64,000 bases of DNA from Phytomonospora sp040655735 (GCF_040655735.1 NZ_JBFAKK010000005.1:496001-560000); one strand, 5' to 3'; positions 33,981 through 44,200 are shown, counted from the first letter of the stretch. Program-made: numbers and translations. Notes: a model not told the origin generated them from the letters alone.

Positions 33981-34878
33981 GGGGTGTTTGCAAAGGGGTG
34001 GGATGATGGGTGGGTGATTCGTCGGTATGAGTTGTCGGATGCTGAGTGGGATGTGCTGGCCGGGCTGTTGCCGCCGGTGATGCAGGGTGGTCGGCCTCGT
34101 CTTGATGATCGGCGGGTGTTGAACGGGATCGTGTGGAAGATCCGTTCGTGTGCTCCGTGGCGGGATGTCCCTGATCGTTATGGTCCCTGGCGGAGTGTCT
34201 ATGCGCGTTTTCGCAGGTGGGCGTTGGATGGGACGTTTCAGCGGCTGCTTGCGGGGTTGCAGGCCCGGGCTGATGCGCGTGGTGACCTCGACTGGCTCGT
34301 CTCGATCGATTCGACGATCACGCGTGCTCATCAGCACGCTGCTGGCGCTAAAGGGGGCGTGGTGATTCGGGCGAATCGGTTCACGCCATCGGACGATCCC
34401 GTGGTGGATTAACCACGAAGATCCACCTCGCCGCCGATGGGAACGGGCGTGTCCTGTCCTTTGTGCTCTCGGCGGGCAACGTCAATGACTGCACCCGCTT
34501 CGAACAGGTCATGGACTCGGTCAGCATCGCCCGCATCGGCCCGGGGCGGCCACGCACCCGGCCCGACCACGTCATCGCCGACAAGGGCTACTCCACCCAA
34601 GCGATCCGCACCCACCTGCGCAGACGCGGCATCTCCTGCACGATCCCCGAACGCGCCGACCACAAGACCAACCGCGCCCGCCGAGGCAGCCGCGGAGGCA
34701 GGCCGCCAGCCTTCGACCAGCAGCTCTACAAGAAACGCAACGTCGTCGAACGCTGCTTCAACCGGTTGAAGCAATGGCGCGGCATCGCCACCAGGTACGA
34801 CAAAACCCACCAGTCCTACCAGGCAGCAATCACCCTCGCCACCATCCACCAATGGCTACCCACCTTTGCCGACACGCC
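33981..34878 (+). mobile_element. IS5-family insertion sequence, 898 bp
   Basis: Terminal inverted repeats GGGGTGTTTGCAAAG (33981-33995) and, read inward from the right end, GGCGTGTCGGCAAAG match at 12 of 15 positions. CTAG flanks both ends (33977-33980 and 34879-34882), as expected for a CTAG target. One transposase is encoded in two overlapping frames and looks intact. The element sits next to the left border repeat of the defence island, apparently having split its CTAG. Confidence 0.9.
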
Positions 34879-34882
34879 CTAG
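34014..34882 (+). CDS. IS5-family DDE transposase, two frames joined by -1 frameshift
   Basis: Frame 1 starts at GTG 34014 (MIRRYELSDAEWDVLAGLLP) and stops at 34412. Frame 2 continues in the -1 phase to 34882. The join must lie after TAA 34349-34351 of frame 2, at the G-run in AAAGGGGG (34350-34357), giving ...AAGAKGG then GESVHAIGRSRGGLTTK, the usual family text. DDE residues are visible: Asp in LVSIDSTITRAH, Asp in HVIADKGYST, Glu in KRNVVERCFNRLK. The Leu in GGLTT is a TTA codon (34409-34411). The stop codon TAG lies in the flanking CTAG rather than in the element. Confidence 0.85.
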
Positions 34883-34904
34883 GTCCGCGCCCGCGATGCC
34901 GCGT
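34879..34904. repeat. Left border repeat of the defence island
   Basis: These 26 bases, beginning CTAGGTCCGCGCC, are identical to 48190-48215, which encode the last residues and stop codon of the SGNH hydrolase. The distance between copies is 13.3 kb. The IS element lies directly beside this copy and shares its CTAG. Confidence 0.9.
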
Positions 34905-34975
34905 GCCTGCCGCGACCCGCGGCATCTGGCGAAGGCCCGCTGCGGCTGTGCCAGCGCCGCAGGCTCGTGTCCGCG
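34879..34975 (-). pseudogene. Decayed 3' remnant of an SGNH-hydrolase gene
   Basis: After the 26 identical bases, positions 34905-34971 align with 48386-48457 inside the intact SGNH gene with only scattered substitutions and small gaps (for example CCGCGACCCGCG and CCAGCGCC...GCAGGCTCG in both). The intervening 170 bases of the gene (48216-48385) are missing. Orientation is the same as in the intact gene. This is therefore a partial, diverged second copy of the gene end. Confidence 0.8.
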
Positions 34976-37099
34976 TCACTCCAAATCCGTTTCCGGGTCC
35001 GTCTCCGTGTCGTTCAGCCAGTTGGCATAGGTCGCCAGGGAGCCCTGCTCCCGCAGGATCCAGTAGACGGGACCCTGGACGGCCTTGGGCCGGTTCTCCA
35101 TTCCCGCGAACTTCAGGATCAGCATGGCCAGTGCGCTGGGGGAGTAGGCCACGTCGTCGTAGGCCCACACGATCGGAGCCGTCCGGTTGTTCTTCCAGGT
35201 TGCGCGGGCTCGGCGGGGATCGGCGGTCAGCCAATCACGCAGCGCGATGCGCTCGCGGCCGGTACGGGGGCGGAACTCCAAGGGCGTGCCGTCGGCGATG
35301 ACCGCGCGGTCGATGAGGATGGCGACCGAATCGCGACGCCGTTTGCCCTTTTGGGCGCGGGTACGATACAGCAGGCCCTTGCTGGTGAGGTCCTGCTCGT
35401 CGACCTCGACGCCGGCGAGAACGTCGGCCACGACGGCGGCGGCACGATCTTCGTTCTGCACTGCTGTCTTGAGGTAGCCACCATCGCCATAGCGGTTCAG
35501 GACGGCGGTGATGAGCTGCGGAACAACCGCGGCGACGTCGTCGGCGGCTTTCGCGACGATCTCGGTCTCCCAGTCGCAGTACGGGTCTTTGATGCGTGGG
35601 GCGCCGAGGCGGCGCATGACGATGTGCGCGATCACGTGCCTGCCGAGGTCTGCAAGGCGGCCGGCGCTCTCCTTGAGCCGTCGCTCGGGGGAGTCGATGG
35701 CCGCGTTGACCGCACGCAGCAGCAGGACCCATCGCCACACCTGCTCGGCTTTCAGCGAACGAGTGAACAGCTTGTCGTAGAAGCCGGCCGGGGACTTCGC
35801 CCACAGCAGATCAGAGTTCTTTGCGGCTCGAACGGCGAGAGTGGGGTCGCGGTGGGCACAGACGAGGGCCTGCGCGGCTTCCTCCACCGTGCAGCCGTCG
35901 GCGGCGTCGGGGACGGTCTGGCCGCGTTTGACGACGTAGATCTTCTCATCGACGAAGTACCAGAACTCCTTGGCGAGCCGGTCCTGTTCGTCCTGCTGGG
36001 AAGCGAAGTCGCGGGCCTGAATCGGGTTCTGGGTGTTGGCTGCGCGTGTCAGCCGCACGGCGAAGCGCTCCTCGTCGCGAGGGACGGCGATGACCCGTAC
36101 TTGGACACGGGAGTTCCCTGCGATGTCGGGATGCTGTTTCATCGCCCAGTGCACCGACGCGACCGTCTGGGCGCCGTTGACGACGCTGACGCCGGTCAGG
36201 TCGAGGATTTTCGGGGCACTGCTGCTGAAGGATCCGAAGGCGTGGGGTGCGACTTCGTCGGCCAAGATGGTGATGCCGTTGTTGAAGTACCAGAAGTCCT
36301 GCGGCCGCTCGGTGAGAGTGGTCCGCATGCGGTCGTTGACATCGGTGCGGCCGAGCGAGTGGCGGATGTTGAGGCCGAAGAGCCGGTCGCCGTGCTGTTC
36401 ATACCAGTGCATGACCTGCTCGGCGGCCACCGAACCGTGGAAGGCGTGGTAGGGCTTGCTGACCTCGCCCCAGTCCGACAGCGTGACCTGTTGGAGATCT
36501 ACGGGGCTGTCGACGCCGCCTCCGACGACGATGCCACTGAGGTCTTTGAGCCGCACGATCTTGACCGTGGCCTGTTGAGGGCCGGTGGTGAAACCCTCGC
36601 AGGCTTCGGTGAGTGGCCGTTCGGCGTCCGCGGCGATCGGGTGGTCTCCGGCGAGGACGATTATCACGGTCATCCGCAGCACACCGCCGAGCACAGGGAG
36701 GATGAGCGGTGCGAGGTTCTGGACCCGTTCGTTGAAGTGCTGGAACTGGCCGTTGACGAGGTATTTGAGGCCTTCGACGGTCGCCAGCGCGGCTGGCTTG
36801 TTGAGACTGGCGCTCCCGCTCTTGCTCCACTTTGACTGGACGACGACGAGGTGCCCAGGGGCGATGCCGATCGCGTCGAGTCCCTGATCGTCGAAGCCGT
36901 CGACGACGAAGCCTCCGGCTTTGGCCGGGGTGCAACCGAGGGTGTGGCCGACCATGAGCGCGGCAAGCGCCCGCGTGTAGAACACGTCCTTCGGGTTCCC
37001 GACCTTCGCGGCCGCGTCGGTCAGGTCGATGTGTTCGCGGTAGTGGGCGTCTAGATGGTCGCTGATCCGCTTCAGGTGGAAGTCGGCGAACTGGTTCAC
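34976..37099 (-). CDS. AIPR family abortive-phage-resistance protein
   Basis: 707 residues from GTG 37099 (homologues of this family often begin M.[EQ]FA.FH); ATG 37123 is an alternative. AIPR hallmarks are clear: DFWYFNNGITILADEV (FNNG at 272-275), LTGVSVVNGAQTVASVHW (307-312 VNGAQT), and LTRAANTQNPIQARDFASQQ. The N-terminal part contains GLDAIGIAPGHLVVVQSKW, reminiscent of a PD-(D/E)XK-type core (Asp75, then Gln88-x-Lys90). The family is linked with phage resistance. It is the last gene of a three-gene operon divergent from hsdM. Confidence 0.88.
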   Translation of the reverse strand: MNQFADFHLKRISDHLDAHYREHIDLTDAAAKVGNPKDVFYTRALAALMVGHTLGCTPAKAGGFVVDGFDDQGLDAIGIAPGHLVVVQSKWSKSGSASLNKPAALATVEGLKYLVNGQFQHFNERVQNLAPLILPVLGGVLRMTVIIVLAGDHPIAADAERPLTEACEGFTTGPQQATVKIVRLKDLSGIVVGGGVDSPVDLQQVTLSDWGEVSKPYHAFHGSVAAEQVMHWYEQHGDRLFGLNIRHSLGRTDVNDRMRTTLTERPQDFWYFNNGITILADEVAPHAFGSFSSSAPKILDLTGVSVVNGAQTVASVHWAMKQHPDIAGNSRVQVRVIAVPRDEERFAVRLTRAANTQNPIQARDFASQQDEQDRLAKEFWYFVDEKIYVVKRGQTVPDAADGCTVEEAAQALVCAHRDPTLAVRAAKNSDLLWAKSPAGFYDKLFTRSLKAEQVWRWVLLLRAVNAAIDSPERRLKESAGRLADLGRHVIAHIVMRRLGAPRIKDPYCDWETEIVAKAADDVAAVVPQLITAVLNRYGDGGYLKTAVQNEDRAAAVVADVLAGVEVDEQDLTSKGLLYRTRAQKGKRRRDSVAILIDRAVIADGTPLEFRPRTGRERIALRDWLTADPRRARATWKNNRTAPIVWAYDDVAYSPSALAMLILKFAGMENRPKAVQGPVYWILREQGSLATYANWLNDTETDPETDLE

Positions 37100-37133
37100 G
37101 TCGGCACCCCCGGTGTCGTGCATCCCTTGTGGA

Positions 37134-37505
37134 TTAAGGGATAGCACGACCACCGAGGGTGTTCGGCGGCGGTGTCGGTGGAGCCGTCGGCTCCACGGGC
37201 CGAGCCGGGTCCAGTCGCGGCGGACCATGTGTCGCAGGTGGTTCTTCTCCCACACTCGGCCCGGGGTTCGTGATCTTGTATTTTTCGCGAGCGAGCCTCT
37301 CCAGGCTGGCGCGGGTGAACCGATGCTCGCTGTGCTCCTCAAGGCTGTCGTGAGCTGCCGTCCAGATAGTCACTTGCTCCAAGCTGAACTCACCTACGAG
37401 GGGCCCGAGGCAGATCTCGTAGTACTCCGGCTCCTTCTTCTCGGGCTTCGCCGGGTCGTACCAGGGCCCCACGCCCCTTCCCAACGCCATGATGATCTTC
37501 GCCAT
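37134..37505 (-). CDS. Hypothetical protein of AIPR operon, 123 aa
   Basis: ATG 37505 is preceded by GGAGGGAGCGAG. The protein is soluble, charged and ends in a Pro-rich tail (PTPPPNTLGGRAIP). Visible text includes GVGPWYDPAKPEKKEPEYYE and HRFTRASLERLAREKY. It lies 35 bp upstream of the AIPR start on the same strand and 19 bp after the small helical gene. No family was recognised. Confidence 0.65.
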   Translation of the reverse strand: MAKIIMALGRGVGPWYDPAKPEKKEPEYYEICLGPLVGEFSLEQVTIWTAAHDSLEEHSEHRFTRASLERLAREKYKITNPGPSVGEEPPATHGPPRLDPARPVEPTAPPTPPPNTLGGRAIP

Positions 37506-37524
37506 CTCGCTCCCTCCATCGGCC

Positions 37525-37779
37525 CTAAAGCTGGTCCCGGTACTGCCCGAGTTCATCCGCCGCGGCGGAGAGCGCGCTCGCGACGCTCTCCAACTCCGTC
37601 GCTGCGGCAATCGCCTTGCCCTGCGCGTCGGCAGGCACGTCGGAGGCCGAACTCTCCCCGACGGCGGCGACGGGCGCCACGACCCTCTCCCGCAGATCCT
37701 GCACGACCTGCGCGCATACCGTCTGCAAGCCGTCTAAATCGATCAACACGCCGTCCACGACCCGGATGACATCATCCAC
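37525..37779 (-). CDS. Small helical protein of AIPR operon, 84 aa
   Basis: GTG 37779 lies behind AGGGGGATCC. The sequence predicts two long alpha helices separated by a short Ser/Asp-rich turn (VVDGVLIDLDGLQTVCAQVV, then AAATELESVASALSAAADEL), reminiscent of a WXG100-like hairpin but without the WXG motif. It is first in the operon that ends with AIPR. It could be a chaperone, antitoxin-like inhibitor or trigger; this is speculation. Confidence 0.55.
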   Translation of the reverse strand: MDDVIRVVDGVLIDLDGLQTVCAQVVQDLRERVVAPVAAVGESSASDVPADAQGKAIAAATELESVASALSAAADELGQYRDQL

Positions 37780-37790
37780 GCCCGGATCCC

Positions 37791-37807
37791 CCTGACTTAG
37801 CGTCAGG
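37791..37807. promoter_or_regulatory. Inverted repeat upstream of AIPR operon
   Basis: CCTGAC-TTAGC-GTCAGG has 6-bp perfect arms and lies 12 bp upstream of the GTG at 37779, in the 226-bp region between the AIPR operon and divergent hsdM. It could be an operator shared by both promoters, or simply chance. Confidence 0.35.
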
Positions 37808-38005
37808 CGCGCCAGCGTGTCGCCCGGTGGCGACTCGCGCACGACCCCGTTGCGGCTCCCATTCCACATCGTGCATAACGCCAGCTCACGACCCGTGCAG
37901 ACGATCCCGGTCACGACGGGGCAAGATGGATCCCTGCCCACACGCACCGCCACCAAGATCGCACTCAGCGATCGCGATGGCGTTCACCGTCGACGGAAGG
38001 CGCCT

Positions 38006-39982
38006 GTGAACACCGGTAAGCACCAGGAGCTCGTGAACTTCATCTGGTCGGTCGCCAACCTCCTCCGTGGCGACTACAAGCAGGCCGACTACGGCAAGGT
38101 GATCCTGCCTTTCACTGCGCTGCGCCGCTTCGAATGCGTCCTGGAGCCGACCCGGAAGAAGGTCCTTGCCGCCATCGCCGCCGGCGACGACTACCCCAAG
38201 GCCCTCATGGCCGCCGCCGAGCAGCGCTTCTACAATGTCTCGGGTCACTCCCTCGCCTCGATTGCCGCCGCGCCCGAGGACACCGCCGCCAACCTCGGCG
38301 ACTACGTCGTGAAGTTCTCCGACAACTCCCGCGAGGTCTTCGACCGTTACGGCTTCGCCGTCCAGATCGAGAAGCTGCGCGAAGCCGAGCTGCTGCACCT
38401 GGTCGTCGCGAGGTTCGCCGACATCGACCTTCATCCCGACGTCGTCGACAACCACCAGATGGGCTACGTCTTCGAAGAACTGATCAGGAAGTTCTCCGAG
38501 GCCTCGAACGAGACCGCCGGCGAGCACTTCACCCCTCGCGAGGTCATCCGGCTCATGGCGGGCTTGCTCATCGCCCCCGACCTCGACGGCTTGGAGGACT
38601 ACGCCCACCGCACGGTCTACGACCCGGCCTGCGGGACCGGCGGCATGCTCACCACGGCAGCCGACTTCATCCACGAGAGCCGGCCAAAGGTGAAGGTGAG
38701 CGTTTTCGGTCAGGAGCTCAACCCGGAGTCGTGGGCGATCTGCCGCTCGGACCTGATGATCAAGGGCGAGGACGCCGAACGCATCAAGCTCGGCAACTCC
38801 TTCAGTCAGGACGGCCTGACCGGCGTCAACGACCAGTTCCACTACATGCTCTCCAACCCGCCTTTCGGCGTGGAGTGGAAGAAGGTCAAAGAGGCGGTTG
38901 AGGACGAGGCCAAGAACCCCGACGGGAGGTTCAGTGCCGGCCTCCCGCGGATCAACGACGGCTCCCTCCTCTTCCTGCAGCACATGATCTCGAAGATGGT
39001 CCCCGCCGCGATGGGCGGAAGCCGGATCGCGATCGTCTTCAACGGCTCACCGTTGTTCACAGGGGCGGCCGGGTCGGGAGAGTCGGAGATCCGCCGCTGG
39101 ATCATCGAGGGTGATCTTCTCGAAGCCGTGGTCGCGTTGCCCGACCAGCTCTTCTACAACACCGGGATCAGCACGTACTTCTGGATTCTGACCAACCGTA
39201 AGGATCAGAAGCACAAGGGCAAGGTCATGCTCATTGACGGCCGTGAGCACTGGACGAAGATGCGCAAATCCCTGGGGGACAAGCGCAAGATGGTCAGTGC
39301 CGAGCAGATCCAGGAGCTACAGGACCTGTACAAGGACGCGCTCGCCGCCGCCGCCGACCCCGAGCACCAGTGGCATGGCAAGGTGAAGGTCTTCGAGAAT
39401 GACGCCTTCGGCTACCACCGCATCACCGTCGAGCGGCCGCTTAAGTTGCGCTTCGAGGTCACCCCTGGGGCGGTCGACGAGCTCGAGCTCGCGTTGAAGA
39501 GCAACCGGACCACGGCGACGTACTCCTACCGTGATGACCTGCTAACGGCCCTCCGGACCCTTGTCGGCCGCAAGCTGTACAAGAAGGTGGACTTTGCCAC
39601 CCTCCTCCGCGAGGTTTTCGCCGTCGAGGGCGTCGACAAGCCCCCGGCGGCCGTGGAGAAGTTGGTTTGGGCTGCGGTCTCCGTGCGGGATCCTGAGGGG
39701 GAGGTGCAGACCAAGAAAGGGAAGCCCGAGCCGGATTCGGAGCTGAGGGACTACGAGAACGTGCCCTTGGGTGAAGACATCGATGGGTACCTGGAGCGTG
39801 AGGTGAAACCGCACATCCCGGATGCCTGGGTGGACGAAACGAAGACCAAGGTCGGCTACGAGATCTCTTTCACGAGGCACTTCTATGTCTATACGCCACC
39901 CCGCTCGATCGCCGAGATCGACGAAGAGCTGAAGTTGCTCGAAGCCGAGATCCAGACTCTCCTCGGTGAGGTGACGCAGTGA
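38006..39982 (+). CDS. hsdM: Type I restriction-modification system, methyltransferase subunit
   Basis: 658 residues from GTG 38006, five bases after GGAAGG. N-terminal helical HsdM domain (HQELVNFIWSVANLLRGDYK, KVILPFTALRRFECVL), then an N6-adenine methylase core: SAM motif I VYDPACGTGGML (Asp206 onward) and catalytic motif IV SNPPF (Asn284-Phe287). Together with HsdS it methylates adenine in the recognition sequence; with HsdR it forms the restriction complex. The C-terminal extension after residue about 500 is longer than in classical HsdM. GTGA overlap with hsdS. Confidence 0.97.
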   Translation: MNTGKHQELVNFIWSVANLLRGDYKQADYGKVILPFTALRRFECVLEPTRKKVLAAIAAGDDYPKALMAAAEQRFYNVSGHSLASIAAAPEDTAANLGDYVVKFSDNSREVFDRYGFAVQIEKLREAELLHLVVARFADIDLHPDVVDNHQMGYVFEELIRKFSEASNETAGEHFTPREVIRLMAGLLIAPDLDGLEDYAHRTVYDPACGTGGMLTTAADFIHESRPKVKVSVFGQELNPESWAICRSDLMIKGEDAERIKLGNSFSQDGLTGVNDQFHYMLSNPPFGVEWKKVKEAVEDEAKNPDGRFSAGLPRINDGSLLFLQHMISKMVPAAMGGSRIAIVFNGSPLFTGAAGSGESEIRRWIIEGDLLEAVVALPDQLFYNTGISTYFWILTNRKDQKHKGKVMLIDGREHWTKMRKSLGDKRKMVSAEQIQELQDLYKDALAAAADPEHQWHGKVKVFENDAFGYHRITVERPLKLRFEVTPGAVDELELALKSNRTTATYSYRDDLLTALRTLVGRKLYKKVDFATLLREVFAVEGVDKPPAAVEKLVWAAVSVRDPEGEVQTKKGKPEPDSELRDYENVPLGEDIDGYLEREVKPHIPDAWVDETKTKVGYEISFTRHFYVYTPPRSIAEIDEELKLLEAEIQTLLGEVTQ

Positions 39983-41250
39983 GTTTGTGGCCGCAGCACT
40001 GGGATAATGCGCCCTTGTGGAGCATGTTTGATCGCATCAAGGACACCGGGCATCCCGAGGAGGAGATGCTGAGCGTCTACCGTGACTACGGAGTGATCAA
40101 GAAGAGCAGTCGGGATGACAACGCGAACCAGACGGCGGAAAACCGGAACATCTATCAGCTGATCGAACCTGGCTGGTTGGTAGTGAACCGTATGAAGGCG
40201 TGGCAAGGCTCGGTGGGGATCTCGCCCTATCGAGGCATCGTCTCAGGGCACTACCTCTGCTTCAAGCCACGACACTCGCACGAGGCCCGGTTTTTGAACT
40301 GGCTGCTTCGCTCCGGTGCTTACACCACCGAGTACGCACGTCTCTCGCGTGGTGTTCGTCCGAACCAGATGGAGATCGACAACGACCTCCTGCGTGGACT
40401 CCGCATCGTGCTTCCGCCGCTAGATGAACAACGCCGCATCGCCGACTTCCTCGGCGCCGAAACCGCCCGCATCGACCGGCTCACTCAGTCGCAGATTCAG
40501 CTCGAAGCGAAGCTCTTGGAACGGCGCGCCGGCAAGGTCTGGGCTGAAGTCACTGGTGCTGACCATGCCGAACTTCGGTGCACGAGCCTGCCGTGGGTCG
40601 ATCGCATCCCGTCAGGCTGGCAGGAGGTCCGCCTAGGCTTGCTCGCCCGGATGGGTAGCGGTCATACGCCTAGCCGATCGCATCCGGAGTGGTGGATGGA
40701 CTGCACGGTTCCTTGGATTACCACCGGCGAAGTAAGTCAGGTTCGTGACGATCGCCGCGAGGTCATCGAGAAGACGCGGGAAAAGATCAGCGAGCTCGGC
40801 CTCGCGAACAGCTCAGCCACGATCCACCTGGCGGGCACTGTTGTGCTGTGTCGTACGGCCTCGGCCGGCTATTCGGCCGTGATGGGCATCGACATGGCCA
40901 CCAGCCAGGACTTCGTCACCTGGACCTGCGGTCCGCTACTTGACCCGTTCTACCTGCTGTGGTGCCTCCGCGCGATGCGCGCAGACCTGCTCGGACGGCT
41001 CGCCATGGGTTCGACGCATAAGACGATCTATGTACCGGATCTCCAGATGCTGCGTATTCCTCTACCGCCCATTGCCGAACAAGCGAGGATCGTGGAGGCC
41101 ATTCGAGCCGCCAACCAGCGTGTGGACAGGCTCGTAGATGCCGTTCGGCGCCAACTCACCCTCCTCACCGAACGCCGCCAGTCCCTCATCACCGCCGCCG
41201 TCACCGGCCAGTTCGACGTCTCCACCGCCTCCGGCCGAGGAATCGAGTAA
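39979..41250 (+). CDS. hsdS: Type I restriction-modification system, specificity subunit
   Basis: 423 residues from GTG 39979, overlapping hsdM by 4 bp. Two target-recognition domains are each followed by a long spacer helix with the repeated signature LPPLDEQRRIADFLGAET and LPPIAEQARIVEAIRAAN, the pseudo-dyad expected of HsdS. TRD1 (residues 1-150) and TRD2 (190-375) differ in sequence, so the target is a bipartite asymmetric site. The actual sequence recognised cannot be read from the protein. Confidence 0.95.
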   Translation: MSLWPQHWDNAPLWSMFDRIKDTGHPEEEMLSVYRDYGVIKKSSRDDNANQTAENRNIYQLIEPGWLVVNRMKAWQGSVGISPYRGIVSGHYLCFKPRHSHEARFLNWLLRSGAYTTEYARLSRGVRPNQMEIDNDLLRGLRIVLPPLDEQRRIADFLGAETARIDRLTQSQIQLEAKLLERRAGKVWAEVTGADHAELRCTSLPWVDRIPSGWQEVRLGLLARMGSGHTPSRSHPEWWMDCTVPWITTGEVSQVRDDRREVIEKTREKISELGLANSSATIHLAGTVVLCRTASAGYSAVMGIDMATSQDFVTWTCGPLLDPFYLLWCLRAMRADLLGRLAMGSTHKTIYVPDLQMLRIPLPPIAEQARIVEAIRAANQRVDRLVDAVRRQLTLLTERRQSLITAAVTGQFDVSTASGRGIE

Positions 41251-41255
41251 CTCAC

Positions 41256-44200
41256 ATGCCCACCCCGCCCCGTGCCCACACTGAAGCCGCCTTCGAGGAG
41301 CACATCGTCTCCTCCCTTGTCTCCACCGGCTGGCGCGAAGGTTCGCCCACCACCTTCGACCCCGTCCTCGGTCTCGACCCTCACGACCTCTTCCGCTTCA
41401 TCGCCGACACCCAACCCCGCGCCCTCGACAAGCTCACCGCCTCCTCCGGCGGCAACTTCGCCGCCTTCCAGTCCCACTTCCTCCAACTCCTCGCCAAGGA
41501 CCTCGACGACCGCGGCACCCTCGACGTCCTCCGCCACGGCGTCAAGGACCGCGGCGTCCAGATCGACCTCGCCTACTTCCGCCCCGCCACCACCATGACC
41601 GCCGAGGCCACCGCCCGCTACCAGGCCAACCGCCTCACCGTCACCCGCCAGATCCACTTCTCGACCACCACTCCCCTTGAGTCGGTCGACCTCACCCTCC
41701 TCGTCAACGGCATCCCGGTCGCCACCGCCGAACTCAAGAACCCTCTCACCAACCAGAACGTCGAGAACGCCAAGAACCAATACCGCCTCCGCGACCCCCG
41801 TGAGCTCCTCTTCGCCCGCCGCGCTCTCGTTCACTTCGCGGTCGACCCCGACCTCGTCTTCCTCACCACCAAGCTCGACAAGGCCGCCACACGCTTCCTC
41901 CCTTTCAACCAGGGCACCGAAGGCCCCGGCGTCTCCGGCGGCGCCGGCAACCCGCCCAGCGCCGACGGCACCTACGCCACCTCCTACCTGTGGCGCGAGA
42001 TCTGGGCCAAGGACACGTGGCTCGACCTGTTCCGCCGCTTCCTGCACCTCGTCGAGAAAGACAAAGACGGCAAGACCATTCCCCTACGCAAGCGCCCGCT
42101 GATCTTCCCCCGCTACCACCAGTGGCACGCCGTCCGCGAGCTCACCGCCGACACCGCCCGCCAGGGATCCGGCGGCAACTACCTTGTCATGCACTCGGCG
42201 GGCTCGGGCAAGTCGAACACCATTGCGTGGCTCGCCCACCGCCTCTCCAATCTGCACGGTTCGGCCGAGCCCGGCGACCTCGACGCCGAAGCCGTCGCCG
42301 CCGGCCGCGTTGCGGCCGACCAGCCTGTCTTCCACAAGATCGTCGTCGTCACCGACCGGACGGTCCTCGATGACCAACTCGGCAAGACCGTCTACCAGTT
42401 CGACCACGTTGCGGGCGTTGTCCGGCCCATCACGGGCCGCACGAACTCCAAGTCCGACGAGGTCGCTGCTGCCCTCGGCGACAGCGCCGTCAAGATCATC
42501 ACCGCGACCGCGCAGACCTTCCCCTACGTCCTCCAAGGCGTGACGTCCCTCGCCGGGAAGCGTGTCGCGATCGTCATAGACGAGGCCCATTCGGGCCACT
42601 CGGGGGACACGCTCACCAAACTGCGCAACGTCCTGCGCGGCATGGGCGCCGACGACACCCCCGAGGAAGCCGACCCGCTCACCTCCTCGGCCTTGGCCCG
42701 AGGTAGGCACCCCAACCTGTCCTTCTTCGCCTTCACCGCCACCCCGAAGGCCAAGACCCTCCAACTCTTCGGCCTCCAGGACGAGTCCGGCCAGTACCGC
42801 GCCTTCCACACCTACTCGATGCGGCAGGCCATCGAAGAGGGCTTCATCCTTGACGTCCTGCGCAACTACGTCACCTACCAGACCTACTGGCGAGTGGCGG
42901 CCGAAGGCGCCGAGGACGTCGAGGTCGACCCGAAGAAGGCCACCAAGGAGATCGCGCGCTTCGTCTACCAGCATCCGCGGACCCTCCGGCAGCATGCCGA
43001 GATCATCATCGACCACTACCGCCGCAGTGTCGCCCGCCGTCTCGGTGGCCGCGCGAAGGCCATGGTCGTCACCTCCTCCCGCGCGGCAGCCGTGGACACC
43101 TACCAGGTGCTGCGCGAGGTCGCGCGCGACCTAGGCGTCGACGTCGGGATCCTCGTCGCCTTCTCTGGCACTCTCGAACTCGACGGCGTTGAGACCACCG
43201 AGGCCAAGCTCAACGGCTTCCCCGAGTCCCAGCTCCCCGACAAGTTCGCCTACACCCACGCCGACGCGGCCGCCACCGCCGGACGCACCGAGTATCGGAT
43301 CCTCGTTGTCGCCGAGAAGTACCAGACCGGCTTCGACCAGCCGCTCCTGACGACGATGTACGTCGACAAGCCACTGTCCAATGTGGCTGCCGTTCAGACC
43401 CTCTCCCGACTCAACCGCACACACCCGCGCAAGAGCCAGGAGGACCTCTTCGTCCTCGACTTCGCCAACGACGTCGAGGACATTCAGGCCGAGTTCCGCA
43501 AGTACCACGAGACCGCGATCGCCCCCGACATCGACCCGAACGCGCCCTACGCCCTGCAACGCGATGTCATGAACCACCAGCTCTTCGGCGAGGCCGAACT
43601 CCAGTCCTTCGCCGACGCCTACATGTCGCAGAGGCCCGACGACGACACCGCCTCGCGCGAGGAGACCCGCCGCTGGGCCCGCCGCACGCACCCCGCGCTC
43701 TTCGCGCTCACCGAGCCTGCAAAGCGACGTTTCGTCGACCTGTCCGAAGTCGACCCCGAGGCGGCCGAGGCGTTCCGCAAAGACCTCGACGGCTTTTGCA
43801 AGACCTACGGCTTCATCTCCCAGATCACTGACTACGCCGACCCGGATCTGGAGCGCCTCTACCTCTACGCCAAACACCTCCTGCCGCGCCTGCCCCGCCG
43901 TTCCTCACCCGCCGCGGACTTCGGTGAAGTCACCTTGACCCACTTGAGCACGCGGCACACGGGCAAACACGACGTACACCTCGACGCCGAAGGCGAACAA
44001 CTCATCCCCGGCACCGGGGCCGGCGGCGTCGCCGGTGGCGCGGAGCCGGAGGAGCTGTCGCTCGCCGAGATCATCGAGCGGATGAACGAGCGCTTCGGGT
44101 TCAACCTCAGCGACGTCGACCGCGTTCAGATGGAAGCGCGCTTCCAGACGGTCAAAGAAGACCCGGAACTCATCCAGGCCGCGTTGGTGGCGCGCAGCCC

